DNA of 64,000 nucleotides from Gemmatimonadota bacterium (GCA_022823365.1 JAJDXG010000056.1:186001-250000); one strand, 5' to 3'. Counted from the stretch's first letter, positions 52,016 to 62,331 are shown. Program-made: numbers and translations. Notes: generated by a model not told the origin, from the sequence alone.

Positions 52016-55000
52016 AGCTCGCCTCGCTGAGACTGCACGGTTTCAAGTCGTTTCCCGAGCGCACGGACATCGTGTTCCACGAGGGCATCACCGCGATCGT
52101 GGGCCCGAACGGATGCGGAAAATCCAACATCAGCGACGCCGTTCGCTGGGTGCTGGGCGAGCAGCGGCCCACGGTTGTGCGCGGCTCACGCATGGAAGAG
52201 GTGATCTTCCAGGGCACGGTCAATCGGCGGCCCATCAACCGCGGATCGGTCGTCCTCCGGGTCACCAACGAGGACGGCGTGCTCCCGGTTCCCTTCGGCG
52301 AGGTCGAGATCGGACGCACCGTCTATCGCGATGGGGGAAGCGAGTATTCGATCAACCGCACCACATGTCGCCTGCGCGACGTGCAGGAGCTTTGCCGGGA
52401 CACCGGACTCGGCGCCAACGCCTACGCGATCATCGAGAGCCGAATGATCGACGCAATCCTCTCGGAACGGGCGGAGGAGCGCCGGGGGTTGTTCGAGGAA
52501 GCCGCGGGCATAGGCAAATACAAGGACCGGAGCCGGATCGCGGGACGGCGGCTGGCCCGGGCCGAACTGGACCTGGAGCGGCTGGAGGACGTGATTGCGG
52601 AGGTGGCGACCAAGGTCCGCTCCCTGGCGCGGCAGAAAGGGAAGGCGCAGCGCTACGAGGACCTGAGGAAGCGGCGCCTGTCGGTCGAAGTCGCGGTAGT
52701 TTCGGTGGACCTCCGGGAATTCGAGGATCGGCTGACGAAAGTGCGGGAGTTCCTCGCGCGCGAGGACGAGGCGCAGCAGACAACGCTCATCGAGTTGCGG
52801 ACCGCGGAGACCGAACGCGAGGCCTCGCGGGTGCGAAGCCTCGAGGCCGAGAAGTCGCGCGCGGATGCCGCCGTGGTGCTGGACAGCATCCAGAAGGATC
52901 TGGTGCGCTGGGAGCGGGACCTGGCTGTCGCGCGTGAGCGCATCGTCTACGCGGAGCGGCGACTCGGGCAGATCGGCGAGGATCAGGCCGCGGCGCGCAG
53001 GCGCGCAGGGGAACTGGCGAGCGAACTGGCCGAGCTGCAGAGATCGCGCGCCCGCATCGCGGCCGAACTGGCGGAAGTGGGCGTGGAATCGCGACAGGCG
53101 CGGCAAGCTACGGCGGGCACCAGGGAGCGGCTCCGGCGCGCGCGCGCGGCGCTCGCGGAGGCGCGCGGCACGGAACGGAGCCTGCTGCGCCGGGTGGCCG
53201 GCATGGAAGGGACCGTCGCCGCGTCGCGCACCCGGCTGGACGGATTGCGCCGGCGTCTGGCCCGACTCGAGGAGCGGGCGTCGCAGACCGAGCTCGAGCT
53301 GACCGGGATGCGCCGGGAGGGCGGGGAGTCGGACGACCGGATGGTCCGGCTGGAGGCCTCCGTTGCGCGAGCGCGCGAAGGGGTGAACGAGGGGCTGCAG
53401 GACTTCGGGGAGGCACGCACCGCACAGACGCGGGCGCGAGCCGCGGAGGTAGAGGCAGCGGACCAGGCTTCCGCCCTTGAGGCCCGCCGGACGGCCCTCG
53501 CGGCCATGGAACGGGATGGGGCGGGCTACGAGCCGGTGGTGCGGGCGGCCCGCAAGGCGCATCCGGATCTGGTTCTGGGGACGCTGTCACAGTGCATGGC
53601 GGGTCCGGCCGAGGCGCTGGCCGCTGCCGAATCGTATCTGGGTCATTTGGCGCAGGCGCTGCTGGTGGAGGACGCCGAAGCCGCCTCGCGTCTTCGGCGA
53701 TGGTTTGCGGGCGAGTGGACGGAGGGTGGGGGGATCGTGCTGCTCCGGCTCGACGAGACCGGCGAACCGGGTCCGCCGGGGTCGCTGCTCGGCGAACTCC
53801 GCCCGGAAGGCCCCGGCGCCTCCTGGGTAAGGGTGTTGCTGGCCGGCGTGGACCGCGCCGAGGCAGTGGACTCTGCCGGTGGGGCCGGGGCGGCCGGGCA
53901 GGACGGCCATTCCGCGACCCGGGCCCGCGAGGCCGCGAAGGCCGGTCCGCCCGCCTCGGTGGACGCGCGCGGCGTTCTGGTCGTCGGCAACCCCGCCGGG
54001 ACCGCCGGCCTCCTCGAACGCCGCGGCAAGCTCGCGGCCCTCGAGGAGGCCGCCGTCCCCGCCGCCCGGGAAGCCTCCCGCGCCCGGGAAGCGCGCGAGG
54101 CGGCGCAGGCGCGCGTCGCGCGGGCCGAGAAGGTGCTCGAAGAGCGGCGCGCGGCCCTGACCCGCGCGGAAGACGACCTGCGCGCCGTCCGGGCCGACCG
54201 GAGCACGCACGACGAGCGCCACACCCGCCTGACGCGGGACAGCGACGATCTGGCGCGGCGTGTCCGCGACACCCGGGAGGCCATTGCCGCCGCGACCACC
54301 CGGGAGCGCGCGGAGCAGGACGAACTGCAGCGCATGACCGCGGAAGCCGCTTCCCTGCGCCGTCGCGGAGAACGCGCGGCCGAGGTGCTCGAGGTGGCGG
54401 AGGGGGACTGGGAACGGGCGCGCGTGGAAGAGGCCCGGCTGGCCATCCAGTCGAACCAGCACAAGGGCGAACTGGCGCGCGCCGACGACCGTCTGGACGA
54501 TCTCGGCAGGGCGGAGACACAGGCCTCCTCGCAGCTCGCGCGGCTGGAGAAGGAGGAAGCGCAGCTCGGTCGCGAGCTGTCCGAAGCCCGCGCGCTGCTC
54601 GCACGGGGCGGCAAGGCGGTCGAGCGGCTCTTCCAGCGGCGTGACCGGGCGAAGGAGAGGCTCGGGGAGGACGACGCGGCGCTTGAGCGGGCGAAGGAGG
54701 AGGTGAAGCGGGTGGACCGGCGGGTGGAAGTCGCGCGCGCCGCCGAGCGGGCCGCCTCCGACCGGCACCACGATCTGAGCCTGGAGGAGCGGGAGCTCGG
54801 CGGCAAGATCGTCCTCATCCGCGAGCGCGTGGAGGCGGAGTGGGCTCGACCTTTCGAGAAGCTGGCCGAAATGGCGGAGCCGGTGGAAGGAGACCCCGCC
54901 GAGCTGAAGGAGGAGCTGGCCGGGCTCGTGCAGCGGATCGAACGCCTCGGGCCCGTCAACATGCTCGCCATCGAGGAGCACGCCGAACAGCACGAGCGCC

Positions 55001-55554
55001 TGACCTTCCTTACCGGGCAGCGCGATGACCTCGAGCGCGCGCGCAACGACCTGCGCGCCGCCATCCGCGAGATCGACCAGACCGCCACCAGGCTCTTCCT
55101 TGAGACCTTCGAGGCGGCGCGCCAGAACTTCCGCAAGATCCACCAGCGCCTGTTCGAGGGTGGAGAGTGCGATCTGCGCCTGGGCGATCCCGACGATCCG
55201 CTGAGCGGGCCGGTCGACATCCACGCCTCTCCCATGGGCAAGAGAACCCGGCGCATCGATCTGCTGTCGGGGGGAGAGAGGGCGCTGACCGCGCTCGCGC
55301 TCCTCTTCGGCATCTACCTCGTGAAGCCGAGTCCGTTCTGCGTGCTCGATGAAGTGGATGCCCCGCTTGACGAGAACAACATCGACCGCTTCGTTCAGCT
55401 GCTGCGGGAGTTCAAGCAGCAGAGCCAGTTCGTGGTGATCACCCACAATCCGCGCACCATCGAAGCGGCCGACTGGATCTACGGGCTGACCATGGAGGAA
55501 CCGGGGGTGAGTTCGGTGGTAGGGGTGCGTCTCGAAGCGGGTGCGTCCGCGTAG
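52012..55554 (+). CDS. smc: chromosome segregation SMC ATPase
   Basis: 1180 residues, the usual length. The N-terminal ATPase half has Walker A GPNGCGKS at 31-38 and 'GEQRPTVVRGSRMEEVIFQGT'. Two long Arg/Glu/Ala coiled coils flank a hinge at about 510-660. The C-terminal half has the signature 'LLSGGERALTALALLFGIYLVKPSPF' (from about 1084) and Walker B 'CVLDEVDAPLDENN'. The hinge region contains an Ala/Gly-rich insert ('DSAGGAGAAGQDGH'). It condenses chromosomes with ScpAB, which are not in the window. Confidence 0.96.
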   Translation: MKLASLRLHGFKSFPERTDIVFHEGITAIVGPNGCGKSNISDAVRWVLGEQRPTVVRGSRMEEVIFQGTVNRRPINRGSVVLRVTNEDGVLPVPFGEVEIGRTVYRDGGSEYSINRTTCRLRDVQELCRDTGLGANAYAIIESRMIDAILSERAEERRGLFEEAAGIGKYKDRSRIAGRRLARAELDLERLEDVIAEVATKVRSLARQKGKAQRYEDLRKRRLSVEVAVVSVDLREFEDRLTKVREFLAREDEAQQTTLIELRTAETEREASRVRSLEAEKSRADAAVVLDSIQKDLVRWERDLAVARERIVYAERRLGQIGEDQAAARRRAGELASELAELQRSRARIAAELAEVGVESRQARQATAGTRERLRRARAALAEARGTERSLLRRVAGMEGTVAASRTRLDGLRRRLARLEERASQTELELTGMRREGGESDDRMVRLEASVARAREGVNEGLQDFGEARTAQTRARAAEVEAADQASALEARRTALAAMERDGAGYEPVVRAARKAHPDLVLGTLSQCMAGPAEALAAAESYLGHLAQALLVEDAEAASRLRRWFAGEWTEGGGIVLLRLDETGEPGPPGSLLGELRPEGPGASWVRVLLAGVDRAEAVDSAGGAGAAGQDGHSATRAREAAKAGPPASVDARGVLVVGNPAGTAGLLERRGKLAALEEAAVPAAREASRAREAREAAQARVARAEKVLEERRAALTRAEDDLRAVRADRSTHDERHTRLTRDSDDLARRVRDTREAIAAATTRERAEQDELQRMTAEAASLRRRGERAAEVLEVAEGDWERARVEEARLAIQSNQHKGELARADDRLDDLGRAETQASSQLARLEKEEAQLGRELSEARALLARGGKAVERLFQRRDRAKERLGEDDAALERAKEEVKRVDRRVEVARAAERAASDRHHDLSLEERELGGKIVLIRERVEAEWARPFEKLAEMAEPVEGDPAELKEELAGLVQRIERLGPVNMLAIEEHAEQHERLTFLTGQRDDLERARNDLRAAIREIDQTATRLFLETFEAARQNFRKIHQRLFEGGECDLRLGDPDDPLSGPVDIHASPMGKRTRRIDLLSGGERALTALALLFGIYLVKPSPFCVLDEVDAPLDENNIDRFVQLLREFKQQSQFVVITHNPRTIEAADWIYGLTMEEPGVSSVVGVRLEAGASA

Positions 55555-55578
55555 CCACACCAATTCCACGAGACCCAC

Positions 55579-56628
55579 ATGCTCATCGTCATGAAGCACA
55601 ACGCCACGCCCCAGGAGGTGGAGGGGGCCGTGACCACCATCCACGCGATGGGGTACCAGGCTCGTCCCATGCCCGGCCGCCAGCGCACGGCGATCGGCCT
55701 GGTGGGCAATGACGGGCGGGTCGACAAGGCCCGGCTGGTGGGGCTCCCCGGCGTACTGGAGATCATCCCCGTCAGCCGTCCCTACAAGCAGGTGTCGCGC
55801 GAGTGGCGCGAGCACGACACCGTGGTGACGCTTGCCAACGGCACCGCCATAGGCGGGCGCGAAGTCGCCGTGATGGCCGGCCCCTGCTCGGTCGAGTCGG
55901 AATGGCAGATCATGGAGGCGGCCGAGCGGGTAGCGGAAGCGGGCGCCACCATCCTGCGCGGCGGCGCCTACAAGCCGCGCACCTCCCCGTACTCGTTCCA
56001 GGGCCTCGGGGTGGAGGGTCTCAAGCTCCTGGCGCGCGCCCGCGCGGCCACCGGCCTCGCCATCGTGACCGAGGCCCTCGACGTGGCAAGCCTCGATGCG
56101 GTGGAGGAGTACGCCGACATCGTGCAGATCGGCGCGCGCAACATGCAGAACTACCCCCTGCTGCTGCGCGCGGGACGGTCAACGCGGCCCGTCCTGCTGA
56201 AGCGCGGACTCGCGGCCACCATCAAGGAACTGCTGCTCGCCGCGGAATACATCCTTTCCGAGGGCAACCCCAACATCATCCTGTGCGAGCGGGGGGTGCG
56301 CAGCTTCGACACCGAGACCCGCAACCTGTTCGACCTGACCGCGATCCCGGTGGTGCAGTCGCTCTCTCACCTGCCCATCATTGCCGATCCCAGCCACGGC
56401 ACCGGCATTCGCGACAAGGTAACGCCCATGGCGCGCGCGGCGGTCGCCGCCGGGGCGGACGGCCTCATCGTGGAGGTCCATCCCGATCCTTCAAAGGCGC
56501 TGTCGGACGGAGCCCAGTCGCTCTACCCGGCGGAGTTCGTCGAAATGATGGCGCAGGTGCGCGGGATCGCCGACCACATCGGCCGGCCGCTGGTGGCGCC
56601 GCTCGCGGGGGCGCGCCAGACGGTGTGA
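55579..56628 (+). CDS. aroF: 3-deoxy-7-phosphoheptulonate (DAHP) synthase
   Basis: 349 residues. An N-terminal ferredoxin-like regulatory domain (1-80, '[26 protein letters not shown]') is fused to the type I-beta TIM barrel: '[16 protein letters not shown]', '[19 protein letters not shown]', '[14 protein letters not shown]' (here [10 protein letters not shown]), 'RPVLLKRG', 'CERGVRSF', '[11 protein letters not shown]' and '[10 protein letters not shown]'. First step of the shikimate pathway. The N-terminal domain normally gives feedback inhibition by aromatic amino acids. Confidence 0.96.
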   Translation: MLIVMKHNATPQEVEGAVTTIHAMGYQARPMPGRQRTAIGLVGNDGRVDKARLVGLPGVLEIIPVSRPYKQVSREWREHDTVVTLANGTAIGGREVAVMAGPCSVESEWQIMEAAERVAEAGATILRGGAYKPRTSPYSFQGLGVEGLKLLARARAATGLAIVTEALDVASLDAVEEYADIVQIGARNMQNYPLLLRAGRSTRPVLLKRGLAATIKELLLAAEYILSEGNPNIILCERGVRSFDTETRNLFDLTAIPVVQSLSHLPIIADPSHGTGIRDKVTPMARAAVAAGADGLIVEVHPDPSKALSDGAQSLYPAEFVEMMAQVRGIADHIGRPLVAPLAGARQTV

Positions 56629-56638
56629 GGGACTTCGC

Positions 56639-58342
56639 GTGAGCGAATCGATTCCGGTCGGGCGGGTGATCGGGACGGATCCCGCGACGCCGCTCGAGTT
56701 CTGGGTGGCCGTCGCCGAGGGGACGTTCCTCCAGCTCGACGACGTGGTCGTGGTCGAGCGGAGCCTCCCCGGCAGGGACGATCCGATCCGCATCTACGGG
56801 ATGGTGGCTGGCCTGCGCGTCCGGCACGAAGGGGCACGCTTCGACAGCGACGTCTTCCTGATTGAAGACGGCGTGCTCCCGGCGCAGGTGACCGAGGCGG
56901 CCAAGGTGCTGGCCACCCGCTTCGAGCCCGAAGTGTTCGTGCCGCCGGTGCCCGGCCAGATGGTGCGCAAGGCCGTCGGCAAGGAGCGCGACGAGGCGCT
57001 CTTCTTCGATGGCATGGAGCGCAAGGTCCCGGTGGGTCTCTCGCGCGACGACGAGGTGGTGTACGCCAACGTGGAGTTCCTGGACGGCACCCGGGGCGCC
57101 CACGTCAACATCAGCGGGGTCTCGGGGGTGGCGACCAAGACCAGCTACGCCGTCTTCCTCCTGCACAGCCTCTTCACGTCCGGCAAGCTCGGTGCCGGCG
57201 TCCACAACACAAAGGCACTGATCTTCAATGTCAAGGGCGACGACCTGCTCTTCCTCGACAAACCCAATCGCCACCTCGACCCCGAGCAGGTGGGGCGATA
57301 TTCGACGCTGGAACTTCCGGCCGATCCCTTCCGGAGCGTCGAGCTGTGGGCGCCTCCGCGCCCGGGCGACCCGTCGGCCGCGCCCCGCATCGGGAGCCGT
57401 TCCAAGGGGGTTACTTCGTTCTTCTGGACCCTGGCTGACTTCTGCCGCGACGAGCTGCTCCCGTTCCTCTTCGCGGATGCCGAGGATGAGCGCCAGCAAT
57501 ACACGATCGTCGTGCATAACGTCACGGCGCGGCTGAGGCGGGACGCCACGCCGCTCGACGACGGCGGGGTGCGGATCGCGGGCACCACTTGCCGCACCTT
57601 CGGCGGCCTGATCGAAGCCATCCGTGAGCGGGTGGAGGATCCTGCCGATCAGCCCGACTGGGCGGGGCGCTCCATCGGCGGCGGCACCATCAACGCCTTC
57701 GTGCGGCGGCTCTACGCGGCCCGCCGTGACGCCGAGGACCTGATCAGGGGCGACGTGCCCAACCCGGCGAAGCACCGCATCGGCATGCAGGAGCAGGTGA
57801 CGGTCGTGGACATCGCCAAGCTGTCGCGACGGGCCCAGCGCTTCGTGGTCGGGGTAGTGCTGCGCAAGACGTTCCAGGACAAGGAGAGGACCGGCGTCCG
57901 CAAGCCGCTGCTCTTCGTGGTGCTGGACGAATTGAACAAGTACGCGCCGCGGGACGGCCGGAGCCCCATCAAGGAAATCCTGCTCGACATGGCCGAGCGC
58001 GGCCGCTCGCTCGGCGTCATTCTCATCGGCGCGCAACAGACGGCCAGCGAGGTCGAGCGCCGCGTGATCGCCAACTCGTCCTTGCGGGTGGCGGGCCGCC
58101 TGGACAGCGCAGAGGCGGGGCGTCCCGAGTACGCGTTCCTGCCGACGGCCCAGCGCCAGCGAGCGACCATTCTCAAGCCCGGCACCATGATCGTGGCGCA
58201 GCCCGAGCTGCCCGTGCCGCTCGTGCTCGAGTTCCCGTTCCCCGCCTGGGCCACCCGGCCGGACGAGGCAGGGGACGCGACGGGGCATGACGACGCTATT
58301 GGCGATGATGCGTCCGAGGATCCCTTCGAGGGGCTCGCGTAG
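56639..58342 (+). CDS. herA: HerA-like ATPase (HAS barrel + FtsK/HerA ATPase)
   Basis: 567 residues. N-terminal HAS-barrel ('IPVGRVIGTDPATPLEFWVAV', 'LQLDDVVVVE'), then the HerA/FtsK ATPase: a degenerate Walker A G160-VSGVAT-K167-T168 (Thr instead of Gly before Lys) and Walker B 'LLFVVLDELNKYAP' with D430-E431, followed by 'GVILIGAQQTASEVERRVIANSSLRVAGRLDS', a sensor/arginine-finger region. HerA hexamers drive DNA-end resection with NurA in archaea. The sbcD, sbcC and nurA-like genes follow. GTG start 56639. Confidence 0.85.
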   Translation: MSESIPVGRVIGTDPATPLEFWVAVAEGTFLQLDDVVVVERSLPGRDDPIRIYGMVAGLRVRHEGARFDSDVFLIEDGVLPAQVTEAAKVLATRFEPEVFVPPVPGQMVRKAVGKERDEALFFDGMERKVPVGLSRDDEVVYANVEFLDGTRGAHVNISGVSGVATKTSYAVFLLHSLFTSGKLGAGVHNTKALIFNVKGDDLLFLDKPNRHLDPEQVGRYSTLELPADPFRSVELWAPPRPGDPSAAPRIGSRSKGVTSFFWTLADFCRDELLPFLFADAEDERQQYTIVVHNVTARLRRDATPLDDGGVRIAGTTCRTFGGLIEAIRERVEDPADQPDWAGRSIGGGTINAFVRRLYAARRDAEDLIRGDVPNPAKHRIGMQEQVTVVDIAKLSRRAQRFVVGVVLRKTFQDKERTGVRKPLLFVVLDELNKYAPRDGRSPIKEILLDMAERGRSLGVILIGAQQTASEVERRVIANSSLRVAGRLDSAEAGRPEYAFLPTAQRQRATILKPGTMIVAQPELPVPLVLEFPFPAWATRPDEAGDATGHDDAIGDDASEDPFEGLA

Positions 58343-58360
58343 TGTGAGGGCAGACTCACC

Positions 58361-59521
58361 ATGAGAATCCTCCATACTGCCGACTGGCACGTCGGCAAGA
58401 CGCTGCGGGGACGCAGCCGGGCCGACGAACACCGGGCGGTTCTGGACGAGATCGTGGACATCGCCTGGGAGGAAGCCGTCGACCTGGTGCTGGTGGCGGG
58501 CGACCAGTTCGACAGGGCGGTTCCCAGCCCGGAGTCCGAGGAGATCGTCTACGACGCGCTGCTGCGGCTCGCACACACCGGTGCCCAGGTCGTCGTCATC
58601 GCCGGAAACCACGACAATCCCCGACGACTGGCCGCCGTCCAGCCGCTGTTGGAGCTGACGAATGTCACGGCAGCGCCGAGGGTGGCCCGGCCGGACGATG
58701 GTGGCGTGATCCACGTCGCCGCCAAATCGGGGGAGACCGCCTGCATCGCGCTTTTCCCCTTCCAATCGAAGCGGGGAATCGTGACGGCGGAGGCGCTGAT
58801 GGGTGGGGACCCGGACGACCACCAGAAGGAATACAGCGACCGTTGCCGCAGGATCGCACAGGCTTTGTGCGCCGGATTCGGAGACGACACGGTCAACCTG
58901 GTCGTGGCCCATCTGACGGTGGTGGGTGCCGCGGTCGGCGGCGGTGAGCGCACCGCCCATATCTTCGACTACTACGTCCCGGCCGACATCTTCCCGGAGT
59001 CGGCCCACTACGTCGCCCTGGGGCACATCCACAGGCCCCAGGAAATCCCCGGGCGCTGCCCCATCCGCTATGCGGGATCGCCGTTCGCGATGGATTTCGG
59101 GGAAAAGCACGTGGAGCACAGCGTCACGATCGTCGAGGCGGAGGCGGGAAAGCCTGCGCGCAGACAGCCGATTGCGCTTGCATCGGGGCGGGCGCTCAGG
59201 ACCATCCGCGGCAACATCCTCCAGCTGGAGCAGATGGCCGGCACCACAGGCGACGACTTCCTGCGCGTGATCGCCGAGCAGGCTCCGTCCCCCGGCCTGG
59301 CGGAGAGGGTGAGGGACATGTTTCCCCATGCGGTCGACGTGCTTGTGCAGCCGAGAGAGGAGGACCATGCACCGTCTCCCCCGCCGGTCGACCCGACCGA
59401 ACTGCGCGATCCCCGGGCCCAGTTCCGTCGCTACCTGAAGGAGGGGGACATCGAGGGCGAGGCGCTGGCGAAGCTCTTCGACGAGCTGCTCGAGGAGGAG
59501 TATGCGTCCGCTACGGCTTGA
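58361..59521 (+). CDS. sbcD: SbcD/Mre11-type exonuclease subunit D
   Basis: 386 residues. Calcineurin-like phosphoesterase with all Mre11 metal motifs: D8 and H10 ('ADWHVG'), D48 ('AGDQFD'), N83-H84-D85 ('AGNHDNP'), 'VVAHLTVVG' and 'ALGHIHRPQ'. With SbcC it makes the Mre11-Rad50 complex that opens DNA hairpins and processes blocked ends. Its last 20 bases overlap sbcC. Its closeness to herA (18 bases) indicates co-transcription. Confidence 0.95.
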   Translation: MRILHTADWHVGKTLRGRSRADEHRAVLDEIVDIAWEEAVDLVLVAGDQFDRAVPSPESEEIVYDALLRLAHTGAQVVVIAGNHDNPRRLAAVQPLLELTNVTAAPRVARPDDGGVIHVAAKSGETACIALFPFQSKRGIVTAEALMGGDPDDHQKEYSDRCRRIAQALCAGFGDDTVNLVVAHLTVVGAAVGGGERTAHIFDYYVPADIFPESAHYVALGHIHRPQEIPGRCPIRYAGSPFAMDFGEKHVEHSVTIVEAEAGKPARRQPIALASGRALRTIRGNILQLEQMAGTTGDDFLRVIAEQAPSPGLAERVRDMFPHAVDVLVQPREEDHAPSPPPVDPTELRDPRAQFRRYLKEGDIEGEALAKLFDELLEEEYASATA

Positions 59522-62279
59522 GCTTGAGGGCTTCACCTCCTACCGCGCGCCCACGGCCGTCGACTTCGCCGCCACCGACCTGCTGGTCTTCAGAGGGACT
59601 ACCGGGTCCGGAAAATCGAGCCTGATCGACGCGATGATCTTCGCGCTCTACGGATCGGTTCCGCGCTACGACAACCGCAACCTGATCGCGCCCGTCATCA
59701 GCCAGGGGAAGAACCAGGCCCGGGTGCGGCTCGACTTCGAGGCGAGCGGCCGGTCCTTCACCGCGGTACGGGTCGTCCAGCGGACCGCGACCGGCGCCAC
59801 CACGAAGGAAGCCCGTCTGGAGGAGCGGGCCAACGGCGCTTCAACGACCCTGGCCGCAACCGAATCGGAGCTGTCGAGCTGCATCGAGAAGGATGTGATC
59901 GGGCTGGGGCTCGAACACTTCACCAAGTGCGTCGTACTCCCTCAGGGCGAGTTCGCGGCGTTTCTGCGCGCCAGGCCCGGCGAACGCAAGCAGCTGCTGG
60001 AACGGTTGCTCGGCCTGGGGCTCTACGAGCGCTTGCGCAAGGCCGCGAACCGGCGCTGGAGGCTCGAGGAAGGCCGCGCCGACAATCTCCGGTGGCAGTT
60101 GGAATCGTCATTGGCGCACGCGACTCCCGAGGCCGTCGGCGTCGTCGAGACGCGGATCGCGACGCTGGAGCAGCTCCGGCAACACACCGAGGAGGTCACG
60201 GCCGAACTCGCGCGCCTCGCTTCGGAGGCTCAGGCCGCGGGAGATAGCTGGGCGAAGGCGGCCGACCAACTGGAGCTCCTGGCCGAAGTCCGGATCCCGG
60301 AAGGAACCGAGGTCCTCGCGACACGTCACCGCAAGTCGGAGGAGACGGTGCGGGCGGCTGCGGAGACGCGGGAACGGGCCGTCGAGCGCCGGCGCGGCGC
60401 TCAGGCCGCCCTGGCTGAGCTGCCCCGGAAGGCAGCCATCGAGAACGTGGTGCGGATGCGTGGCGAACTCCGCGGTCTGGAGGCCGGGATTGGGCGGACG
60501 CGGGAGGAGCTGAACGTCGCTGCGGAAGCCGCCGCGTCGGCGGCCCGCCATGAAAAGACCCTGAACGAGGACCTTGCACGGGCCAGGCAGTCGCTCGAGG
60601 AGCTGGCCGGGAAGTCGGAACTCGAAGGTGTCCGCCAGCAACACGACCAGCACAAGAGACTCGAGGCCGACGTTGAGCGGGCACGGCAGGCGCTGTCCAA
60701 CGCCGAACTGGCGTACGCGGGGGCCGCTGGCCGGAAGGCCGACGCCGACCGGGAGCTGGCAGCCGCAGCCCGGACGCTGGAGGCGTTGCGGGTCGCTCAC
60801 ACCGCCACCGACATGGCCCATCATCTGGCGGAAGGCGAGCCGTGCCCCGTGTGCCTTCAGACGGTGGCAGAGCTGCCGCACCACGACGTCCCTGCGGATC
60901 TGGACGGTGCCCGTGAGCGAAGGAGAATCGCGGAGGGGGGGGCGAAGCGGGCCGCGGAGGCACAGGATGCCCGGGCGGCCACCCGGACAGCCTGCGCAAC
61001 CGCTCTGGAACTCAGCGAGCAATCCCTGGAGGCGCTCCGCAAACAGCTGGCGGGAAAGCCCACGCCCGAGCAGATCGCAGCGGAGCTGATCCGGATCGGT
61101 GATGGGGAGATGAGGGTGCGGGCGCTGGAGAAGCAGATTGCCGGCGCCGCCCGCGAGCGGGCCGGGTGCGAGGCTCGCCTGAACGGTGCCAGCGCCACGC
61201 TGAGAGAGAAGAAGAGGTTCGCCGCGAACCTGCGTGAGGAGTTGGCGGGAGCACCGACCCCGGAGGAAACGGCGGATCGCCTGGCCAGGATTCGCGCGGC
61301 CGAGGAGGCGGTGCGGCAGGCCCAGGACGAGGAGGATGCGGCCGCACGCGCGCGCAGCGTTGCCGAGCGGGAGCTGAAGGGCTGGCAGTCGCGCATCGCG
61401 GCCGCATGGGCGGCATACCACGCGGTGCGCGATGTCGTCGCCGGGATGAAGCCGCCGCCGGCCGTCGAGGGCGACCTGTCCGGTTCGTGGACCGGCCTGT
61501 CGGAGTGGGCCGAACGGCAGTATGTCGCGTCCGAGCAAGCCATGGGGAAGGCCGATTCGGACCGGTCGGCGGCCACGCTGGAGAAGAACCGGCTCGCCGG
61601 CGTGCTCCGGGAGCGCTGCGCGCACGACGGTCTTCCTCTTGATTCCGGAGAAGAGCCGAGCAGCAAGTGTCTGGAAGCGCTGGGCAGGGCCCGCACGGAA
61701 CTCGATCACCTGCGCGAGGCCGCCGCGGAGAGGAAGCGCGTCGCCGGGGAGGAGAAGGCGGTCCGCAAACGGGCGCTCGTCGCCAGGGACCTGGGAAGCC
61801 ACCTGAGCGCAAGAAGCTTCGGCGCCTGGATGCAGAACCAGATTCTCACCTGGCTCGTGGAAGGCGCTACGAAGCAGCTGCACGAACTCTCCAGCGGCCA
61901 GTACTCGCTCGGTCTGTCGGACAAGAACGAGTTCCTGGTTGTCGACCACAGGAACGCCGACGAGCCCCGGCTGGCGAAGACGCTGTCAGGGGGTGAGACC
62001 TTCCTGGCCTCGCTGGCCCTTGCGCTCTCGTTGGCCGAACAGGTCGCCAACCTGGCGGCGCACGGGAGCGCGAAGCTGGAGGCGCTCTTCCTGGACGAGG
62101 GCTTCGGCACTCTTGATTCGGACACGCTGGACGTGGTGGCGACCACCATCGAGCAGCTCGGCACCGAGCGCATGGTGGGTATCGTGACCCACGTTCCCGA
62201 GCTGGCCGACCGCATCCCTGTCCAGTACCGGGTGAAGAAGGTGGGGAACTCGTCGTCGGTGGAGAGAGTCGAGACGTAG
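59502..62279 (+). CDS. sbcC: SbcC/Rad50-type ATPase
   Basis: 925 residues. The N-terminal ATPase half has 'FRGTTGSGKSSLIDAMIFALYG' (Walker A GTTGSGKS), two long coiled coils, and a zinc hook C448-PV-C451 in 'EPCPVCLQTV'. The C-terminal half has signature 'KTLSGGETFLASLALALSLAEQV' and Walker B 'LEALFLDEGFGTLD'. ATG 59502 has GAGGAGGAG just before it and overlaps sbcD by 20 bases. It clamps and tethers DNA ends for SbcD. Confidence 0.95.
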   Translation: MRPLRLELEGFTSYRAPTAVDFAATDLLVFRGTTGSGKSSLIDAMIFALYGSVPRYDNRNLIAPVISQGKNQARVRLDFEASGRSFTAVRVVQRTATGATTKEARLEERANGASTTLAATESELSSCIEKDVIGLGLEHFTKCVVLPQGEFAAFLRARPGERKQLLERLLGLGLYERLRKAANRRWRLEEGRADNLRWQLESSLAHATPEAVGVVETRIATLEQLRQHTEEVTAELARLASEAQAAGDSWAKAADQLELLAEVRIPEGTEVLATRHRKSEETVRAAAETRERAVERRRGAQAALAELPRKAAIENVVRMRGELRGLEAGIGRTREELNVAAEAAASAARHEKTLNEDLARARQSLEELAGKSELEGVRQQHDQHKRLEADVERARQALSNAELAYAGAAGRKADADRELAAAARTLEALRVAHTATDMAHHLAEGEPCPVCLQTVAELPHHDVPADLDGARERRRIAEGGAKRAAEAQDARAATRTACATALELSEQSLEALRKQLAGKPTPEQIAAELIRIGDGEMRVRALEKQIAGAARERAGCEARLNGASATLREKKRFAANLREELAGAPTPEETADRLARIRAAEEAVRQAQDEEDAAARARSVAERELKGWQSRIAAAWAAYHAVRDVVAGMKPPPAVEGDLSGSWTGLSEWAERQYVASEQAMGKADSDRSAATLEKNRLAGVLRERCAHDGLPLDSGEEPSSKCLEALGRARTELDHLREAAAERKRVAGEEKAVRKRALVARDLGSHLSARSFGAWMQNQILTWLVEGATKQLHELSSGQYSLGLSDKNEFLVVDHRNADEPRLAKTLSGGETFLASLALALSLAEQVANLAAHGSAKLEALFLDEGFGTLDSDTLDVVATTIEQLGTERMVGIVTHVPELADRIPVQYRVKKVGNSSSVERVET

Positions 62280-62301
62280 TCCGCCGTTGGCCGGGTTGCC
62301 C

Positions 62302-62322
62302 GGTATATGGTTGCCATATACC
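62302..62322. promoter_or_regulatory. perfect 9-bp palindrome, probable operator of the toxin-antitoxin pair
   Basis: Arms GGTATATGG and CCATATACC with a 3-base TTG spacer, nine bases before the antitoxin start codon. A further CCATATA half follows directly, with TATATT next to it (62325-62330). This is a short AT-rich island in GC-rich DNA. Ribbon-helix-helix antitoxins normally bind such repeats to repress their own operon, so this is the likely autoregulatory site. Confidence 0.65.
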
Positions 62323-62331
62323 ATATATTTC

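Noticed and set aside
56465-59536. Open frame of 1023 codons on the minus strand opposite herA and sbcD
   Set aside because: It is a high-GC shadow: the plus strand holds complete, motif-bearing genes, and the minus-strand translation has no recognisable domain.
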